Assembly: GCA_022432975.1 (NCBI GenBank)
Contig: CM039512.1
Span: forward strand, 45,596,309-45,660,308
Source of the DNA: Begonia masoniana
Lineage: Eukaryota; Streptophyta; Magnoliopsida; Cucurbitales; Begoniaceae
Reading direction: 5' to 3'
DNA: 64,000 nucleotides
Below are positions 61,236-64,000 of the stretch, piece by piece (the stretch's first letter is position 1; every line of letters begins with the position of its first letter). Under the pieces are notes generated by a model. The model saw only the letters and a list, made by a program, of their open reading frames with translations. It was not told the origin of the DNA and did not search any database. A program made the translations under genes and the position numbers.

Positions 61236-64000
61236 TGTAACGCCCCGAGTTCTCTGAACCCGGTTTGTCACTCATAAACTCGAATCTTACTAAGAAAACT
61301 TGGACCAAAAATAAAACTTCATTCAAAATTCAAAATTTGGACATTTGATAAAACATGAGATCTTGCAGCGGAAATCGTTTAAAATAAAATTTAACAAAAC
61401 CATGCTAAATCAATCGTTGGGAATGTTAAGGAACAATCGGGTAAGAAGCAAAGTTTTAACTCGTGAAAATAGTTTAAAGATTGCAAAAGTCAATTTCATC
61501 GACCGTTGAATAAGGTCAACGAAAAGGGGAAGGCTATTTGAAGACATCCACCGGTCATTAAACGACAAAGTTTTAGCTATATCATCCGGTCACAAAACGA
61601 CAAAGTTTTAGCTATATCATCCGGTCACAAAACGACAAAGTTTTAGCTATATCATCCGGTCACAAAACGACAAAGTTTTAGCTATATCATCCGGTCACAA
61701 AACGACAAAGTTTTAGCTATATCATCCGGTCACAAAACGACAAAGTTTTAGCTATATCATCCGGTCACAAAACGACAAAGTTTTAGCTATATCATCCGGT
61801 CACAAAACGACAAAGTTTTAGCTATATCATCCGGTCACAAAACGACAAAGTTTTAGCTATATCATCCGGTCACAAAACGACAAAGTTTTAGCTATATCAT
61901 CCGGTCACAAAACGACAAAGTTTTAGCTATATCATCCGGTCACAAAACGACAAAGTTTTAGCTATATCATCCGGTCACAAAACGACAAAGTTTTAGCTAT
62001 ATCATCCGGTCACAAAACGACAAAGTTTTAGCTATATCATCCGGTCACAAAACGACAAAGTTTTAGCTATATCATCCGGTCACAAAACGACAAAGTTTTA
62101 GCTATATCATCCGGTCACAAAACGACAAAGTTTTAGCTATATCATCCGGTCACAAAACGACAAAGTTTTAGCTATATCATCCGGTCACAAAACGACAAAG
62201 TTTTAGCTATATCATCCGGTCACAAAACGACAAAGTTTTAGCTATATCATCCGGTCACAAAACGACAAAGTTTTAGCTATATCATCCGGTCACAAAACGA
62301 CAAAGTTTTAGCTATATCATCCGGTCACAAAACGACAAAGTTTTAGCTATATCATCCGGTCACAAAACGACAAAGTTTTAGCTATATCATCCGGTCACAA
62401 AACGACAAAGTTTTAGCTATATCATCCGGTCACAAAACGACAAAGTTTTAGCTATATCATCCGGTCACAAAACGACAAAGTTTTAGCTATATCATCCGGT
62501 CACAAAACGACAAAGTTTTAGCTATATCATCCGGTCACAAAACGACAAAGTTTTAGCTATATCATCCGGTCACAAAACGACAAAGTTTTAGCTATATCAT
62601 CCGGTCACAAAACGACAAAGTTTTAGCTATATCATCCGGTCACAAAACGACAAAGTTTTAGCTATATCATCCGGTCACAAAACGACAAAGTTTTAGCTAT
62701 ATCATCCGGTCACAAAACGACAAAGTTTTAGCTATATCATCCGGTCACAAAACGACAAAGTTTTAGCTATATCATCCGGTCACAAAACGACAAAGTTTTA
62801 GCTATATCATCCGGTCACAAAACGACAAGTTTTAGCTATATCATCCGGTCACAAAACGACAAAGTTTTAGCTATATCATCCGGTCACAAAACGACAAAGT
62901 TTTAGCTATATCATCCGGTCACAAAACGACAAAGTTTTAGCTATATCATCCGGTCACAAAACGACAAAGTTTTAGCTATATCATCCGGTCACAAAACGAC
63001 AAAGTTTTAGCTATATCATCCGGTCACTAAACGACAAAGTTTCGGCTACAACATCCGGTCACAAAACGACAAGTTTTAGCTACATCATCCGGTCACAAAA
63101 CGACAAAGTTTTAGCTATATCATCCGGTTACAAAACGACAAAGTTTTAGCTATATCATCCGGTCACAAAACGACAAAGTTTTAGCTATATCATCCGGTGT
63201 ACATGTGCTTCTCACGTGAGAAATTAGTACGTAGCCCAGTGATGAACACACTTCAAATCTCACCTCACCCGAGCACTAGACAACAAAATGATACACACAT
63301 CGCCCGGTCACTAGACGACAAAGCAATACGCTTATCGCCCGGTCACTAGACGACAAACAAACACTTATATCATCCGATGAGCGAAACACTCGACATCACC
63401 GGATGACTAAAACACTCGACATAACCCGATAGAAAAGAAACTCAACACCATCTTCAGAAGGGATTTTTCTTACTTCTCCAAGACCATTCAGAAACAATTC
63501 AAACCATAGCACTAACCAAATCCAGTGAAAATCAACATTTAAAAACTCAACAGATTACTAGTAACAGTAAATCTCAAAACGTATTCGAAATGCTAAAAAT
63601 TTCTACTGTCATGAAAACTCAACATACTCAGACTAAATCGTTATCAACTAAACCTCAACAACCGTTGACACCAGTTAACCCGCCTCATCAGTCTACCAAG
63701 CCGAGACATGAATGTACTCCTCCAACCACGTCTAATCATCTGTGCACTCAGGAAATTCACCTGCAGTATCCTCAACACCTACATCACAAAACTCATCTAT
63801 TAGCCTAATGCTAAGTAAGTAAAGCAATAATGAAATGACAAGCTGAAAACATGAAACCTAAATATGCAGTTTCTACTTTCTCATCTCAGTTGCACATCGT
63901 TTGTCTACTGATCAGATCCCATGATTCCCTTGGGAGTGGGATCAACTCTCCCAATGTCTACATCCTCTTCATTAGTTAAGGGGTGGATGAGGTCCCTTAA
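61236..64000 (-). repeat. 5' LTR of Tekay-3 (runs out of window)
   Basis: Begins TGTAACGCCCCGAG and matches 49995 onward, except for the enlarged 35-bp array (61583-63190) and the intact 201-bp segment that the 3' LTR has as poly-T. The last visible part matches about 50948-51330 of the 3' LTR. Confidence 0.9.
61583..63190. repeat. 35-bp tandem array, 46 units
   Basis: Unit CATCCGGTCACAAAACGAC + AAAGTTTTAGCTATAT. 46 units with two one-base deletions account for the 1608 bp. Most copies are identical; variants (CACTAAACGAC, TTTCGGCTACAA) cluster at the right edge, as in the five-unit array of the 3' LTR. Spacing is constant with no variable spacers. Confidence 0.95.

Noticed and set aside
61583..63190. 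CRISPR-like array
   Set aside because: Every unit is the same 35 bp with no variable spacers and no cas genes, and it lies inside a plant LTR.

Overview
This is plant nuclear DNA, most likely from an angiosperm with a large, repeat-rich genome. It carries Ty1/copia elements of SIRE/Maximus type, Ty3/gypsy chromoviruses of Tekay/Del type with a chromodomain-like tail, tRNA-iMet and tRNA-Asp type primer sites, and long AT-rich non-coding stretches. I recognise no host gene, rRNA, tRNA gene or CRISPR array. Nearly everything is LTR retrotransposon, nested several levels deep. The species cannot be named from the sequence.

Layout. 1-9632: a young SIRE-like copia element on the minus strand (gag, pol and a third 756-codon ORF). 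It is inserted in the 3' LTR of a decayed Tekay element (Tekay-1, minus, to 17334) whose 5' LTR contains a run of exactly 1000 A. 17911-28877: a gag-only tRNA-Asp-primed element (minus). It is interrupted by an LTR-like block (from 18514) with a TGACGTCA satellite, 323 perfect AAAAT units and a 1917-nt T run. 29221-38346: a complete, very young Tekay element (Tekay-2, plus, target duplication AAACC). 39437-41850: a solo LTR with target duplication CTTCA. 43798-46671: an old SIRE-like relic (minus). From 46672 to the window end: a second gag-only element inserted in that relic's reverse transcriptase. That element is split by Tekay-3 (minus, from 49995), whose pol is split in turn by a 4.4-kb solo LTR (54263-58696, target duplication ATATC) of the same family as the one at 39437.

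How the parts work. In each complete element, Gag forms the particle, and protease, integrase, reverse transcriptase and RNase H copy and insert the element. The PBS and PPT prime the two DNA strands. The LTRs carry promoter, leader and poly(A) signals. Tekay-2 is the least damaged chromovirus (two single-base frameshifts). The first copia copy looks intact apart from one in-frame stop between gag and pol.

Most interesting. (1) Six LTRs from five otherwise diverged Tekay-like LTR types keep a common intron-like layout: donor, acceptor, a 43-52 nt micro-exon, donor, acceptor. (2) Both SIRE-like elements repeat the short motif of their own LTR in the spacer just upstream of their third ORF, although the motif differs between the two. 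(3) One motif family (CATCGGCAGA/TCTTCCGATG with TTTGTCGT) recurs in the LTRs of copia and gypsy elements and has grown into satellites. (4) Two homopolymer runs replace LTR segments of about their own length, which suggests assembly or consensus artefacts. All calls were made by eye; no search or alignment program was run.
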